Source: Suilimivivens sp045586385
GTDB lineage: Bacteria > Bacillota > Clostridia > Lachnospirales > Lachnospiraceae
Direction: 5' to 3'
Assembly: GCA_045586385.1 (NCBI GenBank)
Contig: JAZNAE010000036.1
Coordinates: forward strand, 7,799-71,798
DNA: 64,000 nucleotides
Position 1 is the first letter of the stretch. Each line of letters opens with the position of its first letter. This document shows, one piece after another, positions 16,427 through 25,430 of this stretch. The notes below the pieces were generated by a model, which was not told the DNA's origin, ran no database searches, and saw only the letters and a program-made list of their open reading frames with translations. The position numbers were made by a program, and so were the translations under genes.

Positions 16427-18130
16427 ATGCAAAAACCGATTATCTCATTTAAGGATTATACGTATCATTATCGTTCGCAGGCAGAGCCTACGATTACAAA
16501 TATTAATCTGGAGATATTTGAAGGGGAGCGAATCATTATAGTTGGTCCGTCAGGGTGTGGTAAAAGCACCCTGGCGCACTGCCTGAATGGTTTGAACCCC
16601 TTTAGTTATCCCGGGAAAACAGAAGGAAGCCTGACTATTTGTGGCACAGAAGCTGACAAGTCAGGTATTTTTGAGTTGAGTCAATACGTAGGAACCGTGC
16701 TTCAGGATACGGACGGACAGTTTATCGGAATGACTGTGCTGGAGGACATTGCTTTCGCCATGGAAAATGATTGTGTGGCTCAGGAGGAAATGATAGAGCG
16801 TACTAAGGCAGAGGCTGCAAGGGTTTCTTTGACAGAGAAATTAGACGCAGCACCGCATGCACTTTCCGGGGGACAAAAGCAACGTGTTTCCATGGCCGGT
16901 GTAATGGTAAACGAGGTGCCTATCTTACTGTTTGATGAGCCGTTGGCAAATCTGGATCCGGCAGCGGGAAGAGATGCCATAGAGTTAATCGATAAGCTAC
17001 AGAAAGACGGTGGTAAGACAGTCATTATTATTGAGCACCGGTTGGAAGACGCTATGCAAATGGGTGCGGACCGTATTATCATGATGGAAAACGGAAAGAT
17101 AGTAAATGATACAACGCCGGAAGAATTATTCTTATCCAATAAATTAATTGAAGCGGGAATCCGTGAGCCTTTGTACCTATCAGCGCTGAAATATGCAGGA
17201 GTTACATTGACAAAAGATATGCATGTGGAACGTATGCAAAATCTTACATTAACGGATGAGAATAAAGAGCAAATCAGAAAATGGTTTGCAGAAAGAAGTG
17301 AAAAACCGCCCGAAGAGGAAAAGCCGGAAGTTCTCCGGGTAGAAGATATTCATTTTGGCTATACGCCTGAGAAAGAAAATCTGACGGATATCAGTTTTTC
17401 CGTAAAAGAAGGGGAAATGGTCAGTATCGTGGGAAGAAACGGTGCAGGGAAAAGTACCATGGCGAAGCTCCTTTGCGGTTTTGAGAAGCCCGGTAGCGGA
17501 AAGCTTTACTTAAAGGGCAGGGATATGGGCGAAGATACCATTAAAGAGCGTGCGGAACATATCGGATATGTGATGCAAAATCCCAATCAGATGATCAGCA
17601 AGCCCATGATCTTTGATGAAGTAGCACTTAGTCTTGTGATGCAAAATCTTCCTGAGGATGAAATTAAAGAGCGGGTTTTTGAGGCTTTGAAAATATGTGG
17701 TTTATATGAGTTTCGAAATTGGCCTATCAATGCTTTGAGTTACGGACAGAAAAAACGTGTCACCATCGCAAGTATTTTAGTTTCCAGACCCCAGATTTTG
17801 ATTCTGGATGAACCTACCGCAGGGCAGGATTTCAGACATTACACGGAAATCATGGAGTTCTTAAAGGAACTGAATGAAAAAGGATATACCGTTTTGATGA
17901 TAACTCATGATATGCATTTGATGTTGGAATATACGAACAGAAGCCTGGTATTTTCTGATGGCAGAAAAATTGCGGATACCACACCGGAAAAGTTGTTCTC
18001 CGATCCGGAATTACTTAAACAGGCAAGTTTAAAAGAAACGTCGCTTTATGTGTTGGCTGAAATGTGTGGATTGCCACCGGAGAGTTATATCCGGGCGTTT
18101 ATTGAATACGACAGGGAGGTACGCTCATGA
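16427..18130 (+). CDS. ECF transporter dual ATP-binding protein (YkoD-like)
   Basis: 567 residues holding two complete ABC ATPase domains in one chain: the first with Walker A GPSGCGKST and signature LSGGQKQR, the second (from about residue 300) with GRNGAGKST and signature LSYGQKKR. Both have Walker B and His switch motifs, so both sites look active. This fused EcfA1-EcfA2 arrangement is usual for UPF0397 systems. It starts five bases after the S-component stop and overlaps the T component by four bases. Confidence 0.92.
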   Translation: MQKPIISFKDYTYHYRSQAEPTITNINLEIFEGERIIIVGPSGCGKSTLAHCLNGLNPFSYPGKTEGSLTICGTEADKSGIFELSQYVGTVLQDTDGQFIGMTVLEDIAFAMENDCVAQEEMIERTKAEAARVSLTEKLDAAPHALSGGQKQRVSMAGVMVNEVPILLFDEPLANLDPAAGRDAIELIDKLQKDGGKTVIIIEHRLEDAMQMGADRIIMMENGKIVNDTTPEELFLSNKLIEAGIREPLYLSALKYAGVTLTKDMHVERMQNLTLTDENKEQIRKWFAERSEKPPEEEKPEVLRVEDIHFGYTPEKENLTDISFSVKEGEMVSIVGRNGAGKSTMAKLLCGFEKPGSGKLYLKGRDMGEDTIKERAEHIGYVMQNPNQMISKPMIFDEVALSLVMQNLPEDEIKERVFEALKICGLYEFRNWPINALSYGQKKRVTIASILVSRPQILILDEPTAGQDFRHYTEIMEFLKELNEKGYTVLMITHDMHLMLEYTNRSLVFSDGRKIADTTPEKLFSDPELLKQASLKETSLYVLAEMCGLPPESYIRAFIEYDREVRS

Positions 18131-18954
18131 GTGCAACACTTTCCTATATTAAAAAGAAATCTCCTGTTCACGGCTTGACAGGAAGTACGAAATTTATTTT
18201 CTTCCTGGTATGGAGCCTTGCAGCCATGATTACCTATGATACCAGAGTTTTGGTTGCTATGTTTTTATTGGGCGTGGTATTTTTTTGGATGTCTAAGCTG
18301 ACATGGAAGGATATAAGGTTTGCAGTTCTTTTCATGGCATGGCTTATAGTAATCAATTTGATTGCTTTATTTTTGTTTGCACCGGAGCAGGGCGTGGAGA
18401 TTTACGGAACAAGAACAGAACTTGTGCATTTGTTCTGGAGATATTCCGTCATAGCGGAAGAGATGTTTTATTTATTTAACTTTATGTTAAAATATTTGGC
18501 AGTTATTCCGGCCGCACTACTTTTTATTCTGGCAACAGATCCCAGTGAATTTGCAGCCAGCTTAAACAAGATAGGTGTCAGTTACAAGGTAGGTTATTCT
18601 GTGGCAATTGCCCTTAGATATATTCCTGATGTGCAACGTGACTTCCGGGAAATTTCCCAGGCACAGCAGGCCAGAGGGATTGACCTTAGTAAAAAGGATA
18701 AGTTAACAGCCAGGTTGAAGAATTCCGCAGCGATTTTATTTCCCCTTGTATTGTCCAGTTTAGACAGGATTGAAGTGATTTCCAATGCCATGGAACTTCG
18801 TGGATTCGGTAAAAAGAAAAAGAGAACATGGATTGTGGAAAGACCTTTTAAGAAGGCAGATTATATAGCGATCATAATAGCAGTTTGCATGATGATTATT
18901 TCTTTGGGATGTATGTGGTTAAACGGCGGAAGATTTTGGAATCCTTTTGTATAA
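18127..18954 (+). CDS. ECF transporter transmembrane T component
   Basis: 275-residue membrane protein of the CbiQ/EcfT family. The coupling motif read as A-R-G-I-D (in AQQARGIDLSKKDK) and the second E-L-R-G-F-G are the two conserved Ala/Glu-Arg-Gly signatures that contact the ATPases. It overlaps the dual ATPase gene with ATGA. Together with the UPF0397 protein it forms a dedicated three-gene importer. No terminator is obvious after it. Confidence 0.9.
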   Translation: MSATLSYIKKKSPVHGLTGSTKFIFFLVWSLAAMITYDTRVLVAMFLLGVVFFWMSKLTWKDIRFAVLFMAWLIVINLIALFLFAPEQGVEIYGTRTELVHLFWRYSVIAEEMFYLFNFMLKYLAVIPAALLFILATDPSEFAASLNKIGVSYKVGYSVAIALRYIPDVQRDFREISQAQQARGIDLSKKDKLTARLKNSAAILFPLVLSSLDRIEVISNAMELRGFGKKKKRTWIVERPFKKADYIAIIIAVCMMIISLGCMWLNGGRFWNPFV

Positions 18955-18963
18955 GCGATTGCA

Positions 18964-19017
18964 TTGACATGTAGATAGGCACATAGTATGATAAACTCAA
19001 AAACCATACTAATGTGC
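18964..19017 (+). promoter_or_regulatory. cysK promoter with overlapping dyad
   Basis: Consensus TTGACA (18964-18969), a 17-base spacer and TATGAT (18987-18992). An imperfect inverted repeat overlaps the -10 region: GCACATAGTATG at 18979-18990 faces CATACTAATGTGC at 19005-19017, differing by one extra base. It could be a repressor operator or a leader hairpin controlling cysteine synthase; the regulator is not identifiable. Confidence 0.7.
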
Positions 19018-19038
19018 TAGGAAATAAGGAGATTCATA

Positions 19039-19968
19039 ATGTCAAAAATATACACAGCAGTAGACCAGATCATAGGTCGAACTCCTTTGATTGAGTTAAC
19101 ACATATAGAAGAAAAGTACCACTTAAAAGCCAGACTGATTGCAAAACCGGAATATTTGAATCCCGGTGGTTCCATTAAGGACAGAGCGGCAAAGCAGATG
19201 CTTGATGATGCAGAGGCAGCAGGCATCTTAAAGGCAGACTCGGTCATTATCGAACCTACATCAGGTAACACAGGCATCGGACTTGCTTTGGTGGCAGCAG
19301 CCAGAGGCTATCGCACCATAATCGTTATGCCGGAGACGATGTCTGAAGAGAGAAGAAAACTGATGAAAATATACGGTGCCGAATTGGTACTCACAGAAGG
19401 CAGTAAGGGCATGGCAGGTGCTATTGCGAAGGCAGAAGAATTAGCAAAGGAATATCCGAACAGTTTTATTCCGGGACAGTTTGAGAATCCTTCCAATCCG
19501 AAAGCGCACAGACTTACTACCGGGCCGGAAATCTGGGAGGATACGGATGGTAAAGTAGATATCTTTGTGGCAGGTATCGGTACCGGCGGAACTATAACAG
19601 GCGTAGGAGAATATCTAAAGGAACAAAATCCCGAAATAAAAGTAATCGGTGTGGAGCCGGATGCGTCTCCTGTTTTATCCGGTGGAGAGGCGGGACCTCA
19701 TGCCATTCAGGGAATCGGAGCGGGTTTTGTGCCCAAGGCGCTTAATACAGATATTTATGACGAAATAATCCGTGTAAAAAATGAAGATGCCATAAAAACG
19801 GGAGCTGAAGTCTGCAAAGAAGAAGGAACTCTTGTGGGAATCAGTTCGGGAGCGGCACTGTATGCTGCAATTCAGGTTGCCATGCGTGCGGAGAATGAAG
19901 GAAAGATGATAGTTGTAGTACTTCCCGACTCGGGAGACAGATATTTATCAACAGCACTTTTTTCATAA
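19039..19968 (+). CDS. cysK: cysteine synthase A (O-acetylserine sulfhydrylase)
   Basis: 309 residues, normal for CysK. The PLP lysine lies in NPGGSIKDRAA, the substrate loop is TSGNTGIGLA, the phosphate-binding loop is GIGTGGTITG, and ISSGAA appears near the C-terminus. It makes cysteine from O-acetylserine and sulfide. It stands alone behind a strong promoter with an overlapping dyad, with no serine acetyltransferase beside it. A weak hairpin with T tract follows near 19975-20002. Confidence 0.95.
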   Translation: MSKIYTAVDQIIGRTPLIELTHIEEKYHLKARLIAKPEYLNPGGSIKDRAAKQMLDDAEAAGILKADSVIIEPTSGNTGIGLALVAAARGYRTIIVMPETMSEERRKLMKIYGAELVLTEGSKGMAGAIAKAEELAKEYPNSFIPGQFENPSNPKAHRLTTGPEIWEDTDGKVDIFVAGIGTGGTITGVGEYLKEQNPEIKVIGVEPDASPVLSGGEAGPHAIQGIGAGFVPKALNTDIYDEIIRVKNEDAIKTGAEVCKEEGTLVGISSGAALYAAIQVAMRAENEGKMIVVVLPDSGDRYLSTALFS

Positions 19969-20115
19969 ATCTCTTAAAAAGCCCTTATTTTCAAGGTTTT
20001 TACAAAAAACGTCAAAAAATAAAATTAGTACTTGTATTTTGAAATGTACGTGTTATTATATAATTAGTAGTACTTTAGTGTGAGTATGTCTTGTTATAGG
20101 AGAAGGAAGAGATAT

Positions 20116-20691
20116 ATGCGCAAGTTTAAGATTAGTAAAATTATAATTTGTTTAGCACTTGTTCTTGCTTTGGCAGGAGGCTTATTTGGCTACAATACAA
20201 TAATGAAAGGTAAAGGCGAGATTACCGAACAGGCAGCTACCAGAGGTGATGATGTACCGCCGGAGGGAGTTGTATTTATTGAACCTGAGATGGTAAGTCT
20301 TGCAGACGCACTTGCCGGATCGGCTGATACGCAGGCTGCAGCGAAAGCCGCATTTGATATCGTAAATGCGAAAAGACAGGAAGCGGGGCTCGGTACTCTT
20401 ACATGGAATTCGGGACTTGAACAGGCTTCAGCAGTCAGAGCGGTAGAAGCTGCACAGGCATTTTCCCATACCAGACCAGATGGATCTGCATGGTGGACAG
20501 TTAACAGTAACATTATGTATGGTGAAAATCTTGCAAAAGGATATGCAAATGCAGATGCGGCTGTAAAGGCATGGCTGGATTCACCTACACATAAAGCAAA
20601 TATTATGGATGGTGGATTTACATCAGGAGCAATTGTAATTCATGTTCACAGTAATGGACAGTGGTTCTGGGCACAGGAATTCGGATATTAA
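20116..20691 (+). CDS. secreted CAP-domain (SCP/PR-1) protein
   Basis: 191 residues: an N-terminal membrane helix (about 10-30) that could be a signal anchor, a linker, and a CAP domain (about 80-191) with FDIVNAKRQEAGL, the conserved His in AFSHTRPDG, GENLAKGY, and W-L-D-S-P-T-H-K-A-N-I-M near the end. CAP domains occur on many bacterial surfaces with unclear function. ATG at 20116 follows GGAGAAGGAAG. Followed by an intrinsic terminator and then sortase B. Confidence 0.88.
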   Translation: MRKFKISKIIICLALVLALAGGLFGYNTIMKGKGEITEQAATRGDDVPPEGVVFIEPEMVSLADALAGSADTQAAAKAAFDIVNAKRQEAGLGTLTWNSGLEQASAVRAVEAAQAFSHTRPDGSAWWTVNSNIMYGENLAKGYANADAAVKAWLDSPTHKANIMDGGFTSGAIVIHVHSNGQWFWAQEFGY

Positions 20692-20698
20692 AAATTAT

Positions 20699-20731
20699 TA
20701 CCGGATGAAAATATTCATCCGGTATTTTTTT
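20699..20731 (+). terminator. intrinsic terminator after CAP gene
   Basis: Inverted repeat of 11 bp (TACCGGATGAA at 20699-20709, TTCATCCGGTA at 20714-20724) with a 4-base loop and a run of seven T. Confidence 0.9.
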
Positions 20732-20792
20732 GCCTTTTTTTAAGGTATGGTGTAAAATGTTGTGTATCATTAAATAAAAGAGGGAAACCGGT

Positions 20793-21560
20793 ATGTCAAA
20801 TAAAATCTGGGCGATTATCATGGTGATATCATTATTATTGGTGGCTGTATCAGGATATAACGTTGTAAAATTATATCAGGAATATCAAGCAGGAATAGAG
20901 GAATATGAAGATTTAGGGCAATTTGTATTTGTGGAAGAACCGGTAGCGGCTCCGGAGGATGCACAGACCGATTCAAAGATAAAAGTTTCATTACGGATTA
21001 ATCATCCGGTATTAGAGGCAATGAATCCGGATTATTGCGGATGGCTTTATTATGAACCACTGGAAATAAGTTATCCTATTGTTCGTAGGCAGGATAATGA
21101 ATATTATACCAAGCATACCTTTGAAGGCGAAGAAAATAAATCAGGGGCCATATTTATGGATGCATACAATTGGACGGATTATGCGGACTATAATACATTT
21201 ATTTATGGACATAATATGAGAAACAAAACCATGTTCGGAAGTCTCAAGAAACTGCTGAATGATGAAGAAAAAATTGTAGAAAATAATCCGTATTTTTATG
21301 TATTCACGGAAGAAAAAGCATATATGTATGAAATATTTGCAGTATATAATACAAAGTCAGATTCAGATACCTATAATCTGATTCACAGCAAAGAAGAACA
21401 GGAGGCAAATATTGCATACATAAAAGAAGTGGCTACATGGATGTCAGATAAAGAAATAAAGGGTGAAGATAAGATAGTAACCCTTTCTACCTGTTACGGG
21501 GTACGTACCAAAAACAGAACAGTTGTCCAGGGCGTGTTAATTGCCATGGAAGACAGGTAA
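20793..21560 (+). CDS. srtB: class B sortase
   Basis: 255 residues with an N-terminal membrane anchor (about 5-25) and a sortase domain. H140 in TFIYGHNM and C234 in TLSTC form the catalytic pair, and R242 of NRTVVQG is the likely third residue. The class B layout fits the length. Sortases attach LPXTG/NPXTG-type proteins to peptidoglycan; no sorting-signal substrate is encoded nearby. The gene end overlaps the convergent pseudopilin-cluster gene by 24 bases. Confidence 0.9.
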   Translation: MSNKIWAIIMVISLLLVAVSGYNVVKLYQEYQAGIEEYEDLGQFVFVEEPVAAPEDAQTDSKIKVSLRINHPVLEAMNPDYCGWLYYEPLEISYPIVRRQDNEYYTKHTFEGEENKSGAIFMDAYNWTDYADYNTFIYGHNMRNKTMFGSLKKLLNDEEKIVENNPYFYVFTEEKAYMYEIFAVYNTKSDSDTYNLIHSKEEQEANIAYIKEVATWMSDKEIKGEDKIVTLSTCYGVRTKNRTVVQGVLIAMEDR

Positions 21561-21929
21561 AGAGTTATCCTGCTTTGGCTCATTAACGGTAACGACCTGA
21601 AACCCGTCTATGATAAAAGAACCATCTTCATTTGTAGGTGTTACGGAAACAATAAGTGACTGTGCATCACTGATAGGGTAAGTATAGATAAGAGAATCCT
21701 TTGAGGATTCTTTTATTTTTTCCGGATTAAGTGTTGCTAAATCCCGGTTGGCACCGGAGAGGGCATTATAATAAGCAGTGGTACGCGAAGCAAGCTTTTG
21801 GCTTAATCTGTAATCCGCACCGGCACTTACCATAGATAAACCTGCAAAACAAACCAGAGATAAGATGACAACAATTAATAAAATGGAAGAAATTCCAACA
21901 TGAATGCCATAGCTTTTTTTTCGTTCCAT
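21537..21929 (-). CDS. pilus-cluster membrane protein of unknown function
   Basis: 130 residues with one N-terminal hydrophobic helix (about 10-35) and an extracytoplasmic remainder that begins with a basic, helical stretch, similar in layout to PilX-type minor pilins. No prepilin peptidase site of the G-xxxx-E form is present. AAAGGA stands 11 bases before the ATG. It is the last gene of a leftward run with a pseudopilin and a GspF-type protein, so an assembly role is inferred from context only. Confidence 0.6.
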   Translation of the reverse strand: MERKKSYGIHVGISSILLIVVILSLVCFAGLSMVSAGADYRLSQKLASRTTAYYNALSGANRDLATLNPEKIKESSKDSLIYTYPISDAQSLIVSVTPTNEDGSFIIDGFQVVTVNEPKQDNSLPVFHGN

Positions 21930-21963
21930 AAAAAGTCAGTTCCTTTCCAAAAGCATAAGTCTT

Positions 21964-22434
21964 TTATTTTTCCTTGGAAAAATAGTCAAGCATCAATGAG
22001 TAAATTACCCGATTATTTTCTTTGCTGTTAAAAGATATTTCGCAGGTAATAAGATTATTTACAGCAGGAGAAATCTTTGCGGTAAGTACGTATGTATAGT
22101 CCGGATCATCGGATGAAGGCTTTGCTCGTAAAAGTTGATTAAAGTTTTCGTCAAAACAGAGTTTTATTTCATAACTCTCTGTATCACAAGATACATATGC
22201 ATATTCTTCAAAAAGAGAAACCACATCGTCCGGATTACCATTACATCCGTAAAAGGATTCTGCAAGATTCTGAGTCCATAAAACACCATGATGAAGCTCT
22301 ACACTATCTTTGCTGATGCGGTGAGATTCGACAAACATTTTAATACAGAGTGCGCCGGCAAGGGAAAAGAAAAATATAGCAATAATCAATTCCATTAAAA
22401 ACAAGCCGGTTTTGGAGGAACTTCTATTTTTCAT
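21964..22434 (-). CDS. type IV pseudopilin-like protein
   Basis: 156 residues. A short basic leader (MKNRSSSKTG) is followed by LFLMELIIAIFF: a Gly at -1 and Glu at +5, the recognition pattern of prepilin peptidase, and then a hydrophobic helix. After cleavage it would be a minor pilin or pseudopilin. ATG at 22434 has AAGGAGG in front and an upstream ATG was rejected. It overlaps the DUF4860-like gene by 11 bases. Confidence 0.8.
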   Translation of the reverse strand: MKNRSSSKTGLFLMELIIAIFFFSLAGALCIKMFVESHRISKDSVELHHGVLWTQNLAESFYGCNGNPDDVVSLFEEYAYVSCDTESYEIKLCFDENFNQLLRAKPSSDDPDYTYVLTAKISPAVNNLITCEISFNSKENNRVIYSLMLDYFSKEK

Positions 22435-22924
22435 GGGGTATTCCTCCTTCTGTTTTTGTGCTGATATACAAATCATAGTTTTCGCCATCTGTGGTTGTAA
22501 AGGAAAAGGCAAGCAAATCGTTGTTTAGCTGTTTTAGTGAAAAATTGGAAACCGATACAATACTTTGTCCCGCATTTGCAGGTAACGGTGTGTCTTTACG
22601 AATGGTCAGTTCTTTCAAATCATTTTCATGTTGATAAAGGTATGTAATATAAGGAACACCATTAATTTCCTGTGTGACGGTAAGAGCAGGAGTATCATCT
22701 AATTTGCTCACAGAAACAGAGCCGGTAGCATCCGACTGCCGGATTTTTTCGGTTATGTAGGCAAAGGCTGTTCTGCCGTTAAAGTTTGATTCCATGTTTG
22801 CTACAGTTTTGCTGTAAATGTTTGCACCGATAGAAATCAGAAAAAAAGAAGAAAGTGCAAAAATGCAAAACAACGCTATAACAAACAGGATATCAATGAT
22901 GTGGTTTTCCTGCTTTTTGTTCAT
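22424..22924 (-). CDS. DUF4860-like pilus-associated protein
   Basis: 166 residues with an N-terminal helix (about 10-35) preceded by a short polar leader; the rest is beta-rich. The layout and position next to a GspF-type gene match DUF4860 proteins found in clostridial pilus-like clusters, as I remember them. It lacks a clear G-xxxx-E cleavage site. Its start overlaps the previous gene by four bases (ATGA) and its end overlaps the pseudopilin. Confidence 0.6.
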   Translation of the reverse strand: MNKKQENHIIDILFVIALFCIFALSSFFLISIGANIYSKTVANMESNFNGRTAFAYITEKIRQSDATGSVSVSKLDDTPALTVTQEINGVPYITYLYQHENDLKELTIRKDTPLPANAGQSIVSVSNFSLKQLNNDLLAFSFTTTDGENYDLYISTKTEGGIPHEK

Positions 22925-23262
22925 GATGTAGCCTCTTTCAAAATAATGGTGACATTGGGCCTTATGTTGGAAGCAATGGGCCTGTAATCAACAAAAAACA
23001 ATGATTTGTCGTAAGTGAGTCCATAATGTTCTTCCAAATATGCAAGGCTGGGAGGATAATATCCTTCCACAGCATAGCAATGGGTAATGTTGCGGGATAG
23101 TGCTGTTTCCAGACTTTCCTGTTGCTTGTTGATGGTAGTTTTTTCAATAGACGAAAGGCCGTATAAAAAAACAATAATGAAGGCTGCACAGATAATATAG
23201 GAAAATCTGACACGGGGTATGCGTGAAAATATATTTTTTCTTTTGCTGAAGCGATTTGCCAT
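22921..23262 (-). CDS. small single-span protein in pilus-like cluster
   Basis: 113 residues: a strongly basic N-terminus (about 1-20), one membrane helix (about 20-38) and an extracytoplasmic domain with AVEGYYPPSLAYLEEHYGL, a stretch like that in pseudopilins of the GspG/GspH kind. No family assigned. AAAGGAG precedes the ATG. It starts 15 bases after the GspF-type gene. Confidence 0.6.
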   Translation of the reverse strand: MANRFSKRKNIFSRIPRVRFSYIICAAFIIVFLYGLSSIEKTTINKQQESLETALSRNITHCYAVEGYYPPSLAYLEEHYGLTYDKSLFFVDYRPIASNIRPNVTIILKEATS

Positions 23263-23277
23263 AGTGATACTCCTTTT

Positions 23278-24324
23278 TTATCCGATACTGGACATTACAC
23301 CCATAAGGGGTAGCAATACAGATAAAAGAATCATGCCCACAATGAGGGAAAGAATAATGACTAATGTGGGTTCAATGATGGAAATAATACGATTCAACTG
23401 TTTTTCTGTTTCATCATCATAATTTTGAGCAATCTGCTTAAATACAAGATCCACGGAACCGGAGCGGAATCCTACGGATATCATTCGGGAATAGAGATTG
23501 GAAAAGATTCCGGCATCTGCAAGCGATTCGGGGAGAGTCATTCCGTTTTCCAAAGATTTTTTGCAGACATCAATTTTGGAACGCATCTGATGATGTTCCA
23601 CAATTTCGGAGATCATGTCCAGGCTTTTATAGGTATCCATTCCACTGGTAAGGGCGAGATACATGCCGTTTGCAAAACGTCCTGCAGCAACTTTTTCATA
23701 AAAGTTTTTACTGAGAGGGAAATGCGTCATAAAATGTATAACTTTGGTTTTGCCGTAAGCGGATTTGTAAAAAATAAGGGTTATAGCCACAATAACGAAT
23801 ATAAAAACAGTAATGATCAACGAGTATTTGCTGAGGGTATTTCCAATGGAAAGAAGGGAAGTTGCAAAGGCATTCATTTCTGTGCCCAGCTGGGTAAATA
23901 CCTGCCTGAAGATAGGAAGTACCTTAACAATCAAAACCAATATGATAATTACCATCATAGCAATCATGATAAGAGGATAGGTAGCAGCACTTTTGATACT
24001 TTCTGAAATAGATTCTTCTCTGTCATAATAGTCCGCCAGAGAGATAAGAACATCGTCAAGATTACCGGATTCCTCACCGAGAGCGATTAAGTGAATTACA
24101 TAAGAGGGAAAAACTTCCGTACTTTCAAGGGCTGCATAAAAAGCGTTACCCTGCTGGCAGGAAGAGGCAATCTGTTTAAGAAGCTCTTTGCCCTCTGAAT
24201 CGGCAGTATCCTTCTGTAAAATATTCATGCCTTCAGCAGGTGTAATGCCGGCCCCTATAATCATGGCACTTTGTCTGCAAAAGGAAGCTATCTCTGTATG
24301 GGATAATGCTTTTTGTTTGTTCAT
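23278..24324 (-). CDS. type II secretion/type IV pilus platform protein (GspF/PilC family)
   Basis: 348 residues with two copies of the T2SF domain: an early one with GITPAEGMNILQKD and ALGEESGNLDDVL, and a second with LTSGMDTYKSLDMI and VGFRSGSVD. Each is followed by hydrophobic helices. It forms the inner-membrane platform of pilus or secretion machines. The ATPase (GspE/PilB) that normally accompanies it is not encoded in this window. AGGAG precedes the ATG. Confidence 0.9.
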   Translation of the reverse strand: MNKQKALSHTEIASFCRQSAMIIGAGITPAEGMNILQKDTADSEGKELLKQIASSCQQGNAFYAALESTEVFPSYVIHLIALGEESGNLDDVLISLADYYDREESISESIKSAATYPLIMIAMMVIIILVLIVKVLPIFRQVFTQLGTEMNAFATSLLSIGNTLSKYSLIITVFIFVIVAITLIFYKSAYGKTKVIHFMTHFPLSKNFYEKVAAGRFANGMYLALTSGMDTYKSLDMISEIVEHHQMRSKIDVCKKSLENGMTLPESLADAGIFSNLYSRMISVGFRSGSVDLVFKQIAQNYDDETEKQLNRIISIIEPTLVIILSLIVGMILLSVLLPLMGVMSSIG

Positions 24325-24347
24325 AATGTATTTCTCCTATCCTGTAA

Positions 24348-25301
24348 TCAGTATATATATTTGGTGACGTAATTGCTGCCGTCTCCAATAAAATTTTTTA
24401 GTGTCTCTTCTCCAGCACTGGCCGCAAAGGTAGGGTCCATAATAGACCATGATTCTCCGTCAAATTGGATGATACCGTTAATCCAACCCTGGCATTCCAC
24501 ATAGGAACTAATCCAGGCATGGTAAGTTTCACCGGCATATCCTACTTCAAGACGTGTGGGAATTTGCTGGGAACGAAGCATACCGGTCATCACGGAAGCG
24601 TAGTCTAAACAGATTCCGGTTTTTGAGGCAAGAATTTCATCCGCACTGGGAATGTAGCCACTTTGCACGTTCTGTGCTTTGTCATAATCATAAGTAATAT
24701 TTTCCGTTACATAATTATATATGTACATGATGGCTTCCAGATCATCCTTTGCGGGGGAGACAAGTTCGGAAGCCTTGGAAACAATATTGCTGGATGAGTT
24801 AAATTTTACATATTGGTTGGGGTAAAGAAAAGGGCCCATTTCGTTGGTAATCTCTGCATCAAACTGTTCGGATAAAATGGCGGCATATTGATTGCCATCT
24901 ATATTTTCATAAATGCCGAGCTGATATGTACCATTTCCTGCTGAAAGGGGAAAGACTTCATAGGAGTCACCGTTTAAATCGTAGGTATAGGTCATGGAAT
25001 CAGGGCCGGTAAGCTGAAGCTTTACTTTATGGTTATTGCCCGTATACAATGCCATAATATAGCCGTCCGATAAATTGCTGATATCAACCGTGACATAGTC
25101 ATTGGAATAAACTACATCGCCATCGGCGGAAGGAACAAGACAAACAGGAGTATTGTCCCTTATAGTGGTAGACGCTGAAACATAAGCCTCATGTTTTTCT
25201 TCGCCACACCCTGTCAGAGGAAGGGCAATGCATAGAAAAATAACAAGACTGACAAATATACCATATTTTTTTTTGAATAAAATGTCATTTGTCCGTTTCA
25301 T
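24348..25301 (-). CDS. transglutaminase-like lipoprotein
   Basis: 317 residues. The signal peptide ends in the lipobox LTGC at about residue 32, so it should be lipid-anchored outside the cell. A transglutaminase-like domain occupies the C-terminal half, with Cys in SKTGICLDYASVM, His in ETYHAWISSYV and Asp in SIMDPTF forming a complete triad. It probably cleaves or crosslinks surface proteins. ATG at 25301 has GAGG six bases upstream. It is the first gene of the leftward pilus-like run. Confidence 0.88.
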   Translation of the reverse strand: MKRTNDILFKKKYGIFVSLVIFLCIALPLTGCGEEKHEAYVSASTTIRDNTPVCLVPSADGDVVYSNDYVTVDISNLSDGYIMALYTGNNHKVKLQLTGPDSMTYTYDLNGDSYEVFPLSAGNGTYQLGIYENIDGNQYAAILSEQFDAEITNEMGPFLYPNQYVKFNSSSNIVSKASELVSPAKDDLEAIMYIYNYVTENITYDYDKAQNVQSGYIPSADEILASKTGICLDYASVMTGMLRSQQIPTRLEVGYAGETYHAWISSYVECQGWINGIIQFDGESWSIMDPTFAASAGEETLKNFIGDGSNYVTKYIY

Positions 25302-25430
25302 GAAAAACCTCATATGTATTAGTAAAATAATTATAATACATTTGAGGGCATTTTTCTATATAAGGAAAGGGAAATTTGGTCATAGGAAAGATGTGGAAAA
25401 CATAAGATAGAAAAAAAGTCGGAGAGATGT

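Noticed and set aside
18955..19038. T-box leader for cysK
   Set aside because: The gap is too short and lacks the T-box sequence and specifier stem; only a promoter and a dyad are seen.
23425..24006. 193-codon frame antisense to the GspF-type gene
   Set aside because: It lies wholly inside a gene with clear T2SF motifs, has no ribosome site and no recognisable domain.
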